A stretch of 64,000 bases of DNA from Varroa destructor (lineage: Eukaryota; Arthropoda; Arachnida; Mesostigmata; Varroidae). The DNA is taken from the NCBI RefSeq assembly GCF_002443255.2, contig NW_019211455.1, positions 17,831,126 to 17,895,125 on the forward strand. Reading direction: 5' to 3'. A model generated the notes under the pieces. It did no database searches. It had not been told where the DNA came from and worked only from the letters and a program-made list of their open reading frames with translations. Positions within the stretch are counted from its first letter, which is position 1, and every line of letters begins with the position of its first letter. The translations under genes were made by a program, and so were the position numbers. Positions 23,110-37,299 of the stretch are shown in pieces.

Positions 23110-26100
23110 AAACAAAAAATAGAACGAAAAGTGACTGAATAGTGAGTGGAATTGCATAACTTAGGGTTGACACTTGAAAGCCCTGACCGTAAAGATCCAG
23201 AATAATCTCTAAGCCAATAATATTGGCCGTCGGATTAAGGCAGCCCAGCGAAATGGTCAGTCTACCGCAGCAATAAGTGGTCGTCGAACTCTAAGTTCAA
23301 GTTTGAGAATCGAGCTCAAAGCTCGTATTGACGTTGTGAATAACTAAATCCATAGCTTTAGATGCAAGATTTGAGAAACTGGCCGGCAAAATCGGTCACT
23401 GTTATTTTCACTCCGTAGGTATCTGAAAGACTCATTCTTCGCATGGTCATGCGTTCATCAGTTATTGTCCATCGTTCGAAAATATGTGAAGCAACATTCG
23501 TTCAATTAGGTGCCATTGCACTGGCCACGTGGGTATATAGGGTAATGCATCAGACAGTACGCAGTAATTGATTTCGCTTACTTCCAGTTGCATTATTTCG
23601 ATTGTAGTTGCGGTGTTCAAAGAAAGACAAATTCTCAAATAATCAAGGACGAATTTCCAGTCAATTTAAACTTGAACGTAGATTTGTCCTGAACTTCTAC
23701 TAGAACGTGCTTAACGGTACGATTATGCTGAATATATTTCATATATTCAGCATAATATTATTATAATTCATATATTTCATATTCAGTTTTCCGTATTAAC
23801 AGAAAAAATTGCTTGACAAATATTGCTTTTTAAATCAAGTTTAGATTAGCACGAAGTTACGAAACGAGCCAATTGACGACGCCCTAAATGGAAGTTCTAC
23901 TACAAATAATGTTGTACAGTATAGCACTGGGTTTGCGTGCATGTCAAGAGGTCATGCACCAACTAGTCAGTTTGTTATCATATTGCTACTAGGGAGTTTC
24001 TTTTTTAATATTGAAGTATTTATTTATACGATCCCTTACCTTGTTTTTGAGCCATCCCGTACACCAGAATACGGACTATTTACAGGAAGATATATTTCTA
24101 TCATTCTCAACGGCATACATATCATTCATTCCTCAGAGTACCTGATAGCTATAATAGACCACAAATATAGCCCTTTTTTTGTCGGTGTCCCTCATAATCG
24201 TATCTGATATGAAAATAATTAATAATAACATCAATCTGAGGCGGTTTTACTAATTAGATACACTATATATTGAGGATAATAATAAAAATCATCATAATAA
24301 AATTGGGGAAATAATAATGGTGATAATTATTAATAATAATGACGACCCTATAGAATGTCAGAAAGACCGTTTTGACAATTTCAATAAGGGTTATTACTTA
24401 TGCATTATATCTGTCCAGTTTCTTTTAGTCCTATGCCCAGCGAATATACACTGACCTATTTAGAAGTATGATGCTCGGAAGGCTACGGTGTTAACCGGAA
24501 GTGGCATAGCTCAGTGTCCTTTATTAGCTGGACTCTGTATACTGTTGGAACATGAAGTAACTCGGCGCCTTATTTTTACGGGTTTTTTTTTAAACGTAGA
24601 AATAATAAGGAGCAACATAAAAAAATAATTTAACATTCAGTGATCAGGCTTGTTTCTTTTTTTTAATACTTAATAAAAAGCGACTCTATTTAGCATTCGG
24701 TTGCTGTGTGTATCCTCATTGCATTTCAGCACCTTGTTATTTTGGTAAAGATCGTAGTTGCTATGACGTAAGGATGTCTTAGTGCACTAGCATCAAGGAT
24801 AGAAGCAAGCTTATTTTTATAGTGAGTGCAAAAGGACAATTTTCGTTAATGTTTACACTTGTAACATCCTAGTGTTTTGTTGAAATGTATGTAGATATGT
24901 GCATGTATTGCTCCTGGCAACTGAAAGTCAAAAGCCATTCTATGCTAAAGCGCTGTTTCTCTGAAGATCTAGTTGACAAGGATTATGATAAGAGTAAAAT
25001 TATAATGTGAAGTTCTAACACTATAATTATTTCGAGTCGCCGCATTTGCGAGACAGAATATGTCCCCGTACAGAATGAGATACTGATAAGCAAACGTTAA
25101 TCGTTAGTGAAACAAAGAAGAGACTTTATACTACAAGACGCACTGTCCGACCCTTAAAGTTATATGTGGACCAAACCGGTCTAGTTAGCATGTACGCAAT
25201 GGAGTTTTCCTATTTAACATTTTGTGTTTAACGTTTCAACATTTTGTTCGTTAGCTAACCGCCAGTGAGTATATAAATTCGAATATATTCAATGTCACGG
25301 TCGCTTCTAAAACTGCGCGAGACGGGAGAACAGTATAGTAAGCAGGTAAATTACGAGAGAAGCCCCCTTTCGCAGTTAGTAATAAGTATGTCATACTTGC
25401 TACTTAACGTTATAGAACATCAAGGACATGTCACCCGATTCACTAAACTAGAGCGCCTCCCCCCTTTTCCACCCCCGCATTTTATCACCTAACGACAGCA
25501 GCATACCGGGTTGTAGCATGGGCGCATCTTCTATAGATAGCAGATGTGTTGTGACACAACAAGACAATAACGAATAAAGTCGTGAAGGCAAAATGAAATC
25601 AAATTGATACTACAAGAATGACCGATACAATCTGCTACCACCCGTTTTAATTTTACATTATAATTTTATATTCTTTGCATGGTGCACTTAAGTGACTAAA
25701 GAAAACGAACAAGGGGACAAAGGGGAACCTAATTATAATGTGCGATATGTTGAGCTGCTCGATAAACGCTTTGACACATAATCGAATGTTTTCCCCTTCA
25801 TACTTGAGCAGTGTGACTGTAGTGAAAAAATCTGGCGCTTAAATGATCCTAAAGTTTTTAGGGTGACAAATTTATTCTATCGAATTCATTATACGTTAAG
25901 CTTAACAACGTAAATAAAGTTGAAGATTAAAGTTGAGATAATTTTTCCGATATTCTCATTTCGACATATTGTCGTTTCTTACTACCGGATTGCTAAGGAA
26001 CAAGTTTAGATATTTGTCAAATCAGCCCCTATTCATTTAGTGGGCACCTAACACCTTTATCGTAGGCAAAATCACTTGTACTATACGCCCTCTTTAGTCT

Positions 26101-26439
26101 AATCAATTGAAAATACACAACAGGTGCACGCATTTCCGACGAGTTCATATTATTAAATAATTTAATTAGATATTTCATCCAAGAGTTTGTTTTATGGCCA
26201 AGCTTGGTGCAGGCAACAAGGTAAACGGCGGCTCTATTTTAATGTTAGGTGCTTCAGTTTTAGCGAAAATCATAGCTATGGTTGTAAATAGTAGATGGAA
26301 AAAAAAATTCAAAAATGTACATCAAAAAACTAAGAATGTATGAGTTTAGACAACAAGTCACAGGTTAAATTGTTGAGTCTATTTAATCAGTCGTTTAAAA
26401 ATGTCTTGCTTTTAGAATTAAAATTTTCCATCGTTGAAG
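23110..26439. other. intergenic DNA downstream of ANKRD13C
   Basis: No gene is recognised. It contains the hairpin at 23722-23756 and an imperfect AAT/ATA-rich tract around 24210-24345. Open frames (23941-24207, 25292-25492) lack family motifs. Confidence 0.7.
23722..23756. repeat. 16-bp inverted repeat with 3-nt loop
   Basis: ATTATGCTGAATATAT at 23722-23737 and its reverse complement at 23741-23756 flank a 3-base loop. A partial second copy of the central sequence follows at about 23768-23787. It lies about 670 bp beyond the ANKRD13C stop codon. Confidence 0.9.
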
Positions 26440-28120
26440 TCAATCTTTGGCTTTCTTATTTGATCAGGAGAACTTTTCAGCGGAGATAAAAGTGGGCTTT
26501 AGTTATATATATATAGTCTCCCTAAGCCAGGCCGAATGTTTGTGTAAAGGGCTGATGTTCGAACGCCCGTTATCTATAATTACTTTATTCTCAGATAGGA
26601 TCGCAGCGAGAAGGTTGAGCACACTCATCGGGACACCATTTCGGCTAGAGTAAGCATGACTTTGTCCCCGAGTACCGAGTCGAAGCTTGTCTTGGTGTCG
26701 AAGAAAACCGCGGAAATAGCGGATTACGCGGCGTGGCCAATGTCCTCCTGGCATGAATTATCAGAATCCTGTTGCCATACCCGCAGAACCTTTTCTCCCG
26801 AACCCATATTGCTCCAATGGGATGACGTAAACGATTCTTAAGTAGCTGTCCAGTCTCTTAGCAGGCCGGGAAGTAGCTTGTAACAAACTCTATATATCTC
26901 TGTCTACCACCATGAAGGTGGCGCGGTAGGATCATCTTTTACTTAAAGAGTCACTAACAGAGTAACGCTTCTCCACTAGGCTGGAAATGTACCAGTATAT
27001 AACCATTTATTACAACATACGACGAGAACGACGGTGCATTTGAAACACTTATTACAGATGCTATCTGGACCGGTGGCTTTCTTATTTTATAAGCTCCTAA
27101 AATTCTCCATTAGATCCCACACTGTGAAATATTGTTGAGAGACATCGCCTTGTCTCGCGTGGATTCTTTTTTCCTAGACTGCGGCGAAAACCGACGCGGT
27201 ATTGTATTCCTTGGAGTGATTCATGAGGAATGTGAAGCTAACCCGGTCATGGCGCGTTAACCACTTGTATGGTTGCTGTTCCACATCGACCATCAAACGT
27301 TTCCCCAGTCATTCAAGGTATTGTTGCCTTTGTCATGCATTACGTGTATCTCGGCCATAAGTCTAAAGTCCCAACTATAGATGAACCATGGCTTATGCCT
27401 CCTGGCAGAACGGAAAGGCTGTGCTGTAGTAAGTGCACAGGTTTTGGCAATTACCAGTTCAGGGACAGGAAGAAATTCGTTAGTGCGTTCTAGGAGCTTG
27501 TTTACATCTAGGGGTTGTAACGACTTCGACAGTCCGCGCAGGCACAACTTAGACAATGCGGTATATCGTTATTGGTACGTGAGCGCAAATGTTTACGTTC
27601 TCTAACAATGGCTTTCTCTGTATGATTTTACCCTATTATCGATGACTAACTTCCTACCTGTCCTTAAAGGGTCGGTGTCGAGATGGGATTTACTACTCAG
27701 CAAGCAAAGCCCGCGAACGGGTCTAGAAGTGCCATAATGCGGTTCGAGATCGGCTGGTAGAGGTGTATGTTGAAACCGCCAACAATGATCAGAGGCAGCG
27801 CTTCTAGTTTATTGACTAGTTTTTCCACAGGTACGCAGGTTGACCGGCCGAACAGCAACTGCTACGAGACTTAGTCACTGGCCACGCAAGGCAATGGGTA
27901 GTTGCCCATTCTCTGTTAGCACGAGGAAATTTAGGTCTTTCGGGGAAGGAGCGGTAGAGTTGCAGCCGGCTTATAGTTCCACTGTGTAATAGTGTTTCTT
28001 CGAACTCGGGCTCCACTGCAAGCTTTGGGATAGACCTCGAAAATGGTTGCGGTGATCCGCCGTGTCGCGAACAGGGTCGGCTCCCCAGTCGTCAATGCTG
28101 CCAGAATCTGTTTCACGAAG
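26440..28120 (-). mobile_element. dead non-LTR retrotransposon (endonuclease + reverse transcriptase pieces)
   Basis: Read on the - strand, the pieces appear in the order of a LINE ORF2. At about 27700-27820 is the endonuclease motif LPLIIVGGFNIHL (usual form VVGDFNxH). At 27293-27556 is a linker with RRHKPWF. At about 27060-27090 is KKATGPDSI, followed by a YTGTFPAxW block typical of the start of the reverse transcriptase. At about 26800-26840 is EQYGF, and at about 26650-26720 is FFDTKTSFDSV (motif A, usual form FLDFSKAFDxV), followed by SLRSYL. Stops and frameshifts separate the pieces, and the polymerase is not seen beyond motif A and the following block. The arrangement suggests the CR1/Jockey/L2-like group; the clade is not resolved. 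Confidence 0.85.
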
Positions 28121-31082
28121 TCCTTGACCTTTGAAGGTGGGATGGCTAAGCGACGCGCGTATATAGATAGGATGAGCGTTCTTCTTATGAGTTTTTAGGA
28201 CTGTATGTAAACAATAACAGCTATTTTAACGAACCTTTTTGATATATACTAAAACTGTCCTTTCTGATGTACTATCTAACATAACGATTACATCTTCAAT
28301 TCAGACCGTAGATTACTCATTAGCGGTTCCCAATATGTTTTCTTATTAATTCGCAAATAGCTTTATAATAGTAACAACGATAGGTATAAATTTGGTAGTG
28401 CCGCTTAAGTAGGCTACATGGAAGAAAGTAAGCGGAACTAAATTTTTTTGTTATTAGTATACCAAAAGTACCTCAGAATGCAAGAAATAATGTTAAAAAT
28501 AAATGTTAATAAATATAATGAAAAGTTCAAAAGGGCGAAAAGGTCCTAGAACGAGCTACAATCGAAGCTTATACGGACAGCCCAATTAAAAGTTGGTACT
28601 CTGCTCTCTACCATTAATGACCATTAATCCTAAGGTAAAAAATCCAGATGTGTTAAAAGTAACATTTCGGTTTATTTTGATTAATTTCTGGGATTTTTAA
28701 ACCTCAACTATATTGACAATCTTTCGGTCTGCCTCCTGATAATTCTTCCCGGATTTTTCAGAACCCGCGCGAAAATTGGCACCAGCGTTTTTTATTGGTA
28801 GTGTTCAGCGGTGTTTATTAGTAGTACCAGACTTTAAACTCGAAAGTTTTCAAACTTCATGCCGGGGGTCAACCAGGAAAGATAATATGTTCTTATTTGC
28901 TATTATAAGTGCACATCTCCGGAAATGCACCATTCGTCATGTTACGAATATGCCAGAAGGATCGGACGTATCGACTCAAAGTCATTGTTTTGAATCTGCC
29001 TCTGTAGAGTAGCCGTGAAGTTAAGATTTACGCAATTAATTTTATCTCTTTCTTGCTATGCGTTGTATTATTTTGTAAAAGTGCGTGCAACGCTAGTTGA
29101 GAAGCCAATAAAGATGTTCCATTCTCTTAGATTAGGTCGTTCTTGCGGGTCGAGTTTGTGGCTTGCTAAAACTTGTGCTTTATAACAGAGGCTGATAGAA
29201 TAACGGCTATTTCTTTTGCTATACTATTTGCCATGTATCCGAAGAAACAGTCATCAATGAACTGATCATAAAGTATAGCTTATAATCACGACCATGTTTA
29301 ATATGTTTATTTTTTTTTAGGAAATGTTATGTTATCAATGTTTCGGAAATGTCCAGCTAGCTGCAAAGACGGAAAGCCGCCAGTGAAATGCATGGAACGA
29401 CCGGCGACGAGAACGTAGTACAGAGTGCTAAATGATTATACTTTGAACAGGTTATCGACAAAAAACACGCGTCTCTGAATAGGCCATGATGCTTTAGTGT
29501 AATATAAATTTATAGGCAATCCACATGCCACATGTTTCCCAGTCTCGGTGATTTACCTTTTACGACGCAAACTCTAGATAGGGCCCCGCAAACGCGCCAG
29601 AACGATTTTCAGACATACTGACAACTTGCAAGTAATATGGGTATGTATTGTTTTTTGTATTAGTTTGTCCAGAGAGGTATTGGTCTATCCTTCTCCAAGC
29701 CTAAAATTTGGGATTTTGGAGGTCTGCAGATAACCATGTTTGTCAAGCTGGTGAAAGATGGTACTTAATTGATTACGGCTGTCAACTATCACTTACCGTT
29801 ATATTAATGTAAGTTCCACCTAGCGCCTTTCTGACTCAACACACAATCAAATCTTGTTTTTCAAAAAACAAAAGCAAACTTTGAAAGAAGTAGAAACGAA
29901 GCTAACATTAGAAAAAACACCAGGTGGAAAGCTATAAGGAACACCTTTCAATAATTTCTTTTTTAGTTTATAATAAAATATGTGCCTATTTTGCCTCGAA
30001 TTTTTTTCAGTCGAATTTATTTCTTTTACATAGTATGCCTGACTTTTCCAATTTACTTTCAATTGGCTTTCATTGAAAACATGTTTAATGAGTTTGGACT
30101 TGGTATGCTCTTAACCCATCTATTCACATGCGCCACCCAATCGCCTTCACTATGACAGCCTACTCCAGCCAGCAATACGGGAAAATTTTAAATGTCTGTT
30201 TGGCATTTCTTGAATATGTTGAAATATAGCAATAGTCTGATCAACAATAGGGTTATCGATGCCATCTAGGTAGGACATCTGTGTTTTGTTTCATGCTGAT
30301 GATCCTATTTCGGAATATCACTAAGTTAACACTTTAGTCGACTTTCCAGTACAAGTAGTACCTTATAACTTAGCGAAACAGGTAACGCACATTGTAGCCT
30401 TAATATTAGTGCTAGTAAAGTTTATTCTTCCGTCAAATGCGCCCCATACATATAGCTATAAATTTTTTGCGCTCCCACCCGTCACTAATGGTTACAGGAC
30501 GAAAATTAAAGGAAATATTTTTTGAAGCGTGCCAAAAGTATTGGTCGAGCCATAAACGTGTCAACTGTAACATTCATTTAGCATGATATAATGCAATTCA
30601 TTGCATTCGCAGACATGCTGCACGCATGCGAGCTTATATATAGCCCAGCTAGTTATCCTACCTGTGTTCTTACTCAGTATCATACGCAAAGTAGGTCGCA
30701 GTGATAAAACAAACTGACGGGAGCTCAAGAAGTCTCTTGAAAGGTGTATTAAAAAAGTAAATCACTGTGCCTATTGTAGAACAAACGTCTTTGGCAAACA
30801 TGTTTGATCGTTTAGCAATTTAGGGCAATAAAAACCCCGACAAATGAGCTAGTTCTTTTAAGCCATGACAATAATGCAGGTCAAAAAAGGCTTGTATTAA
30901 AAATGGAAAAGTAAATGCTTTCAGGCTTATAGAATTGTTTACCTAAAAGTAGGAACAAGTCTCACAAGAATGGCTTGAAACGTTTTTATTTAAACATGCT
31001 TCCACGATCATATTTGGCTTGTGCAAAATTTTGGGTAAATAAAACAGCGTGGAGTATCAAAGGAAATTGATAGGAATCGTAA
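28121..31082. other. intergenic DNA between the two LINE relics
   Basis: Only short frames without similarity are present. The - strand sequence upstream of 28120 may include eroded 5' parts of the first LINE, but I could not recognise them. Confidence 0.6.
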
Positions 31083-32740
31083 TTGCATAAGGACAAACTC
31101 TTTTCAGGGCTCTTGTCTAGGATCGTGCAACCCTTTTCCAAAGATTATGAGGTTTGTCATCATCGTATGTATGACGCTGAGTGCAGAAATGGTATGATAC
31201 TAGCCAGTGGTATACGAATAGATCACATCTTTCATAAGTTTAAGCTAATGACTAGGCAGTGTTATCTCATCCCGACCACTGTTCGTGCAAAAAAAATACT
31301 TAAAACAACGATACGACTGATAAAATTATATAAAACAGAGTTCTATGATAGCTTAGATAAAAATTCAACAGCCGACCTAATGAACAGGCAGTCAAAGAAG
31401 GAAGTCATGTTTTCATTTAGAAAAGCTCATAATTCAAAAGGGCTAGCCGAATTAGGCAGACGTTGGAGGATTGAAATGTTACTCAAAAGAATAGTTAAAA
31501 GAAGCTAATTAGATACAGGTAGCATAGAACGCCAAACATGCTAAGAAAGCTAATCAGATTCGCTCACGAAGCTTACTTAGAAAAACTACTTGAAAGCTGT
31601 GGTCGAAACAACCCCGGAAAAAAGTTCTACTTCCACGTGCACTAAAACGATAAGTGGTTGATTACTACAATCCGGACGCACTAGCAAACATAAGCAATAT
31701 TGTCGAACAGTAAAAATCAACCCTATCAAGATGTTCTTTGCTAATGTTGGCAAAAATATATTGGAAAGTAACGGCTATTCCAACCGACCTAATCCTAATG
31801 ATCAACTAATCTTCTAGTATAGTGTGAATCGAAATAGGTTGACAAGCAAACTGATCCTTGCTGGCCTCCACGAAGCCGCAGTTTAATAAAAGCTCTCCTA
31901 TACAAAAAAACAGCTAAAGATTTAGATAAATAAGGGTTCGTACTAAGTCTGATTCTGTTTATTCGCTATATCAATGGCATATACAATGTCTCTATTGGGT
32001 AAAACGTCATTAGACAGATGGAGCTTGGCTTACCGAAGCATTAGATACGACCAGCTACTGACTCAAAATAAAGAGATTTACGCTGAACATAGGGAAAACT
32101 GAGGTATGAAAAATCCACCCAAAGAAAGAATCGACAAATCGTCACAGGGCTAAATGTCACGGATATATCAATCCAATAGCACCTGATAATATGGAACAGA
32201 AAAATAACTCAAAGACGATGACGGCCACTTAGATCCCAGGATATTCTTCTATTCGCTTAACCTTTCTATTCGATAACACATCCAATGAACCCAACTTGCC
32301 TGCACTTTGTAAGACAAACAGCTATATACAGTTGGGACTAGTATCTCTGAACAACTTGAAATGGCACATGTATCGAAAACCTTGTATAAAATGAGTAACA
32401 TAACTAACATATATTTATGTTTCAACTCCGCTCTGACAATTAAGAGCGCATTATTTTTTTTATGAAACAAGAACATTTACGCCTATACTAGCATTTCAAA
32501 GAAAAACGTTCACAAAGCGTTTTGGCCCAGGATACCTAAGAACCACCAAAACAATGTATTTCCCGTCTTTAGTATACGCACATACTCAGTGACAATTTAA
32601 GCAGTGAAAAACGTCTTGGAAATTCGCCAAAAGCCTACAAAACAACAAATTCAATCAAACGAGTTTCAGCCATTTATTAATAAAAGTAAGAATCGGTGAA
32701 CCAAAGTGTAAGATTGTAAATATAGAAAAAAAAAAAAGTT
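31083..32740 (+). mobile_element. dead non-LTR retrotransposon relic
   Basis: A 141-codon open stretch at 31083-31508 is basic and similar in character to the linker between endonuclease and reverse transcriptase. Frameshifted fragments follow on the same strand: FFANVGKNI (about 31732-31758), AGLHEAAV (about 31860-31885), VLSLILFIRYINGIYN (about 31938-31985, compare the polymerase block VLSPxLFxLYINDI) and LNIGKTEV (about 32083-32106, compare LxINxxKTKVM). An A-run at 32729-32740 may be the old 3' tail. Stops are frequent, so the element is long dead. The assignment rests on motif order and not on one intact domain. Confidence 0.65.
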
Positions 32741-35700
32741 CACCCATAACTGCTCAACATACTTGGGAATACAGTAACTTCAAAACAAAGAAAAAAATAT
32801 TACTGCAGTATAAACTCCGAAGATACTGCAAACAACCAATTATAGTTAGCAATATTTTTTGAAAGAGAAAAATATTGTACATAATAATTTGACCGTGTAT
32901 CCACCTAAATTCGGGGGTTCTTATACTTGTATATTCATATATACAAGTACATACATATACATATATATATATACGAAAGGAAATATGTGATTCACTCTAT
33001 TCACACAAAATAAATTGCCTTCTCAAATAGCAGCTTATTGATATGTTCACATAAACATGTTTAAATAGAGAAATAACTACCATATATACTTAAAGATATA
33101 TATTGTTGTATTAACAACGTTCTTTAGCATGAAAAAAAGCTATATATATATAAGCACGATGTAGGTAGGTATATTAAAAAAAAAAAAGTGACAGAGTTTT
33201 TTTTTGACGAAGACTCAATATAAAACAGTGCGGGCTCGTTAAAAATCTGAGAGTTAGATTTGCTCAAGCGTGTTAGTACAGGTAATGAGATTTGGCTGTA
33301 TGGGTTTGCTGTGGAAAATGTCGTCTGAGTATAATTTTAAAAAGCCAGACTGCAAGATACTGGTTAAAAACTAAGCTTCTAAAGTAACGCTGTCTGCGAA
33401 AAGCTAGCAGTTTTTTTACTACGATAATGCTCGGCTTACACGTCGTTTCTAGAGAACAACTTGATGCCTGTGTTACTTGAACCCTCGTATTTATTAGATT
33501 TACCCTTTCACCTGTGACTTTTTCCTCCTGTCAAAGTTCAGGGAACATATGAATCTATAATCGAAGTAATCAAAAGGATAGATAAATGCAGAAGCACATG
33601 ATTGACTTTGAAAACTCTCTGAAACACTGCGAAAAACGGTGAAGCACGTTCATTCAATCCGGCGACATCACTTTGAAGCGAAGCTGAGATTTTAATGACT
33701 GAGATGCGTATAGCTTACATTTTTTATACATTTGTGTAGAGTTTCCATTTAAATGAAGTTACCGAAGAGTCCGCAGAATCTCTCAATGAAACAAAGCATT
33801 ATAGGCATTTGATTGAAGGCGTCTGAAAATGAAGTGGCGCAAAGAGTCATCTTCGAATAAATCAGAAGAACACTGGCTAATTTGTGGCCTTTCGACGAAA
33901 GAATATCTTCTGAGCCTCAACAGCTAACCTTTTTCAAACTCTTCACTTCGTATTTTTATTCCTTGTTAGGCCTTATATATTTGGGATTTTTCGGACCATT
34001 ATCAACCAGAAATTTGAATACGCGGATCTTTTCGTAACTCGCATGTTTAACCGGAGCCTCAACACATTTACACGTGACGATATTGCTTTACTTACAATTA
34101 CCATTGAAAAGTTCCTCGTCACTTTGAAAAATATTTTTTAACACTTGTGAGCACCTTAAAGCTCGGATCGAAGTTGTGATCGAACCTAATAGCAGTGGTA
34201 ATCGACCCGAGCATGAGAATGTGTTTTTCAACATTTTTTTCGCTCACAAGTTTCGTTTCTGTATATGTTTCATCTTAAAAAACGACGTTAAATTTGTTTC
34301 AGCTGAGTAGGAAACGCTTCTGAATCACCATCATTACAAAATCATATTCGCCATCTGTATTTTATAGTGAACCATTTGGTATATTCACTTAAAATATTTT
34401 TTGCCAATTGGTCGTAGGAAAATAGCAGGATCGTCTAATCCGAGCGGAAAGTTGACGACCTTGTGTTTTCAACATCCATTTTTGATGGATATTTTTGATT
34501 GCAAAAACGTAAATATAACCGATTCATAGTGCCACTATGCCAGACCTGCAGACGGACAAATTAACGGCTAATGATTTGAACAGATTTGGCTTCAGAGTTA
34601 AAAGGCTCCTATTATTATTATTGGAAATGTTTTAGCCTAATGCGATTAGCCTTCTTTTTTCCGGCAAAAAAAAACCCGGTTTTTGATGTAGAAAACGTGC
34701 GAAGCAAAAGTTGTTTGAAAGTAACTTCGCGTTTCCCTACTTGTAGAGATACAGGCGTCGATGAGGGTTTATTGCCCTACGAAAGCTGCCTTCCTTTATG
34801 AAATTTCATATTTAAGGAGTAACAGAAATAAGGGCAGAAAATGTAATGACCCATAGTTGTTCAGTCTTAGTGGTTCAACCCGAAGTGCTGAATATACACA
34901 CATATATATATATACGTGTTTCATATTTAAAAGATAATGCATTAAAACATGCATTTACGTCTTTCAGGCTGATTTCCCATGAAAAATTATGTCTAAAGTA
35001 CTGTACGTTTAAAGCATCATGCGGTCTTTTGTTCCCTGCCTTTACGAAGCTTCATTGACACTTATACGTCGTGCGACTGCTGTGAAAGAACTAATTCTAT
35101 TCTATCTACTTTTTTCCTAAGAGTGCATCTTGAACCTGTAACTGTCTAGGCAATACGCTTATATAAGTTGCAACTTTGTGTTACCAAAGGAGACAACATC
35201 TTAACCGACGAAATGTTGGCTTGCTAATGGCAAGCCCGAGCAACGTTCTTACTGTCGGCAGTTTTTTGGTCAGCAAATGACGTTAAACGTTAAAAAGTAA
35301 CTTAGCAGCGTTTCCGGTATTGCATAAGCACATGCTACTACGAGATCAGGGAAGAAACGAGAACCGTTTCTCTTAGTAAGAGTATCAATGACTTACTCCC
35401 GTTTGAAATAGTTCGTAAGTCTCAAGCTGGTTAAATCTAATTGTGATATAAGTATTTACCTATCTTGAAAGAGTCGGTTTATTATTGATTATAGAAGAAC
35501 GAGCCACTTTTTGACACTTTACATTTAAAACTAGTAGTAGTGTCGAGTGGACGTCCTCCCGTTGCTTACTGCCAGAATGATCTCTGAGAACTGCAACAGA
35601 ACGCTTTCCGTAAGTCTGAACAAGCCATCTAAATAGTTCACACGTTATTTTTGAAGGATTTTGTTTAGAACTTGGAAAATGGGGTTCTTTTGAGTTTCTC

Positions 35701-37299
35701 TTTCTATTTCAATTTAGCCTTGTGTTTTTCACTTTTTGCTTATGTTTTGTATCTCTTAACGGTCTTAAAACAGCCAGTTTCCTAAGATTGCTACTAAATC
35801 TAAGTAAGACACCAAAAAATGCATTATACAGCCAAGTAATGTTTCGTCGCTAAAATACATTGTTGGCAATTAGTGTATGACTTAAAAATTGAAGTGAAAA
35901 ACGTTGATATTAAACAAAAACAGAATCACTAACAAGTTATAAAATAACCTTTATCTATAACAATGATAATACCTTAACTTACCGCGCGGTAAGACAAAGG
36001 TCGGTTAGAGAACTCTAACATAAACATCAAATGCGCAATCGTGTTGGCTACGTGCGATTTGGCTATTAAGTGGTTACAATGCAACAGCCATTTAATCGCA
36101 AATCACTCCCGCCTGGGAGAGACAACCCTTTCTAGGTTAAATTCCCATAAAATCTTTTTTGCACTCACTTCTATTGCGGAGTGAGGATCACTGTGCCATC
36201 TTCTACTGGTGATGAACTCGCTTCTATACGCGTGCTATCTGCAATTATTTTGGGAGCATTCTAAGGCAGATGTGATAACGGTGTTCTTGTGAAACGCGAA
36301 CTTTCGAGAGCACTCGACGAGCCGGTTGTTTGTCACCTCGTCAATGAAGCCCTGTCAATCATTCAAACGTCATTCAAACGTCAAAGATCATTCAAAACGT
36401 TGAGTATTATGTAAACTCATCCGTTTCATGATTATATATCCTAATTAACTGATAAAATGAAAGGTTGGCTTTAACTAAAGTTGATTTCTTTTACTTATGC
36501 TGCTTGCTTATGATTAGTAAGTCGTAGTTGTTAAATACACAGTGGCTTAATAGTCCTTATGCTTTGACTCATTTTTAGGCATAATGTCTATAAGGCAGAC
36601 TAAAATACATCGTTTCCAAAGTTTTCAAGCGCGTACTTGTGAGCTCGCACTACTAGGTTTGCTTCGTAAACGATAGCTTATTAATGTCGGTGGACATTTT
36701 CCTGAAACTGGAAAGGATATGCAAACGCCTAAGCTATATCGGGTAATATTTTTTATTCGTTGCTTTCTCTAAGATAGTATATTAGTCATTGCTCCGATCA
36801 TCTTTGCTTCCTACATTATACAATCACCAGCACGTGGCGCCAGAGTTTCAAAAGCTTACGAACGACATATTCATATTAATACCTTGTTCTAGACAGCATG
36901 AACTTGTCAGAATATCTCCATTTACCCTGGACTGCTAGCAAAAGGTCTATATAAAAAAACAGACTCTACGAACCGCATCTAGTCCTCGATTGAGCCATCG
37001 ACATGGCCCTATAGACCATTTTTATGTATTTTTGCATGTCCGTATGTATCCTGTTACGCCTGTTAGTGTCTCTGAGAAAACGAAGAACTCCATCCTCACC
37101 TTCTTCTATTGAGCCCCGGGGCTATACAAAGATACGTTTATCTCCCATAATTTCCGTGTTTTAGTACTGTTTAATTACGTTATAATAGTAAGTGTTGTAT
37201 ACGCTATTAGATATATTCGCTCCCATTTCTGTACTACGTTTACTGTTGGCGAACTCTATTTGGGGTTGCCGTGGCTAGCACCAAAGTAGGAAAGATATA
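32741..37299. other. AT-rich intergenic DNA
   Basis: No gene is recognised. It holds A-runs and TA-rich patches (32940-33190) and three close copies of CATTCAAACGT at 36360-36400, the last with one extra A. Confidence 0.6.

Noticed and set aside
22761..23157. - strand open frames of 114 and 71 codons
   Set aside because: They lie mostly opposite ANKRD13C exon 8 and its 3' end and are shadows of that coding frame.
36061..36145. tRNA-like pair: GGCTATTAAGTGGTTA (A-box-like) and GGTTAAATTCC (B-box-like), possible tRNA-derived SINE
   Set aside because: The boxes are about 74 bases apart, no cloverleaf or acceptor stem could be formed, and no tail or duplicated target site was seen.
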